DNA of 24,586 bases from a virus: IMG/VR virus record IMGVR_UViG_3300030329_000415, positions 855 to 25,440 of that record. One strand, given 5' to 3'. How positions within the stretch are numbered: position 1 is the first letter of the stretch; each line of letters starts with the position of its first letter. The notes beneath the pieces were generated by a model. The model had not been told where the DNA came from and ran no database searches. It saw only the letters and a program-made list of their open reading frames with translations. Positions 24,139-24,586 of this stretch are shown in pieces. The translations under genes were made by a program, and so were the position numbers.

Positions 24139-24172
24139 GGAAGGTTGAGGTATTAAAACGCCTCATCCTTCC
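24139..24172 (+). terminator. 12-bp hairpin downstream of the TVTTKDR gene
   Basis: GGAAGGTTGAGG and CCTCATCCTTCC form a stem with one mismatch and a 10-base loop, starting 10 bases after the stop codon. No T-run follows, so it may be an mRNA-stabilising or processing hairpin instead of an intrinsic terminator. Confidence 0.35.
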
Positions 24173-24218
24173 CAAAATGGGGTACTAAATAAACATACAA
24201 GTCGGCAAAAAATAAGGA

Positions 24219-24230
24219 AGGTGTACACCT
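24219..24230. repeat. Palindrome copy 6 in rightward intergenic region
   Basis: AGGTGTACACCT is perfect over 12 bp, and the right flank AT matches the consensus. It lies 65 bp upstream of the zinc-ribbon-like gene, so the motif also occurs in the rightward transcription unit. Confidence 0.75.
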
Positions 24231-24294
24231 ATCAGAATAACCAAGGGTCGAGCAATTTTAAGTACAGATACAGATAACAAATTAGGGAGCAAAG

Positions 24295-24486
24295 ATGAAC
24301 ATAATTGGATACACATATGAAGCTGATTACCATTGCGTAGATTGTACAGAGAATCGATTTGGGCAAGACGATTTAGGCTACGCATTTACGGTAGACAATG
24401 AAGACAATCTGGTACATCCGATATTCAGTATTGATGAGATAGATTCCGATGCAGTTTGTGGTGACTGCTTAAAAGAAATTGAATAG
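24295..24486 (+). CDS. Small zinc-ribbon-like protein
   Basis: This encodes 63 residues from an ATG at 24295, six bases after GGGAG. C14-VD-C17 and C55-GD-C58 form two CxxC knuckles that could bind one zinc. The rest (GYTYEADYHCVDC, NLVHPIFSIDEID) matches, from memory, a family of small phage proteins that begin YTYEADxHC and end CGDC. The role is unknown; candidates are protein or nucleic acid contacts. Palindrome copy 6 lies 65 bp upstream. Confidence 0.75.
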   Translation: MNIIGYTYEADYHCVDCTENRFGQDDLGYAFTVDNEDNLVHPIFSIDEIDSDAVCGDCLKEIE

Positions 24487-24525
24487 TAAAAACATATAAA
24501 TCATTTACAAAACTTAGGAGTAATT

Positions 24526-24586
24526 ATGAGAAACGAAACATATATATTTGAGTCACCATGGATCGATGCCGATAGCACTATGCCTT
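24526..24586 (+). CDS. Start of a further rightward gene, partial
   Basis: ATG at 24526 follows TTAGGAG by five bases. The 20 visible codons encode MRNETYIFESPWIDADSTMP and run off the right edge. The strong ribosome binding site and open frame support a gene. The product cannot be named from this length. Confidence 0.6.
   Translation, partial: MRNETYIFESPWIDADSTMP

Noticed and set aside
24185-24385. Minus-strand frame of 66 codons at the right end
   Set aside because: It overlaps the zinc-ribbon-like gene, which has a good ribosome binding site and paired CxxC motifs.
1-24586. CRISPR array, tRNA genes, integrase or insertion sequences
   Set aside because: No regularly spaced direct repeats, no cloverleaf with a TTC-type arm in the gaps, and no transposase or recombinase motifs were seen.

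Overview
The window is a piece of a tailed bacteriophage genome (Caudoviricetes, HK97-type capsid lineage). It is AT-rich and reads like an uncultured environmental phage; the host cannot be named from the sequence. Almost everything from position 1 to 23061 is one tightly packed leftward (minus-strand) late operon. Most genes abut or overlap by a few bases, and many have strong AGGAGG-type ribosome binding sites.

In transcription order (right to left) the operon holds: a small membrane protein; terminase small and large subunits; portal; four linker proteins of unknown function, three of which share a related C-terminal module; a giant 1896-residue protein (probable internal or ejection protein); scaffold; major capsid protein; a small protein with a zinc-finger-like end; a putative capsid decoration protein; three small genes; a neck/adaptor protein with an apparent inserted lectin-like domain; a propeller-like tail protein; two small tail-region proteins; and a long repetitive tail fibre that runs off the left edge. 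I see no tape-measure, tail-tube, sheath or tail-assembly chaperone gene. A short-tailed (podovirus-like) particle, with the giant protein as a DNA-ejection protein, is therefore the simplest reading.

Positions 23062 to about 23479 form a non-coding control region between divergent transcription units. It contains six TGAAAC/GTTTCA boxes arranged as three inverted pairs, a C6-GTA-G6 hairpin, a nested inverted repeat, a LexA-like GAAC-N4-GTTC site and a candidate rightward promoter. Rightward of it lie small early-type genes: a 29-residue peptide, a conserved phage protein with a TVTTKDR motif, a CxxC/CxxC zinc-ribbon-like protein, and the start of another gene.

The most unusual feature is a palindrome of consensus ATAGGTGTRCACCTAT, present six times and spread across the whole window. 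At two gene junctions it simultaneously supplies the stop codon of one gene, the Shine-Dalgarno-like AGGTG and the start codon of the next. It sits in intergenic DNA at two further places and is embedded in coding sequence at two more. The pattern recalls the dispersed stoperators and start-associated sequences of mycobacteriophages, but I do not recognise this motif.
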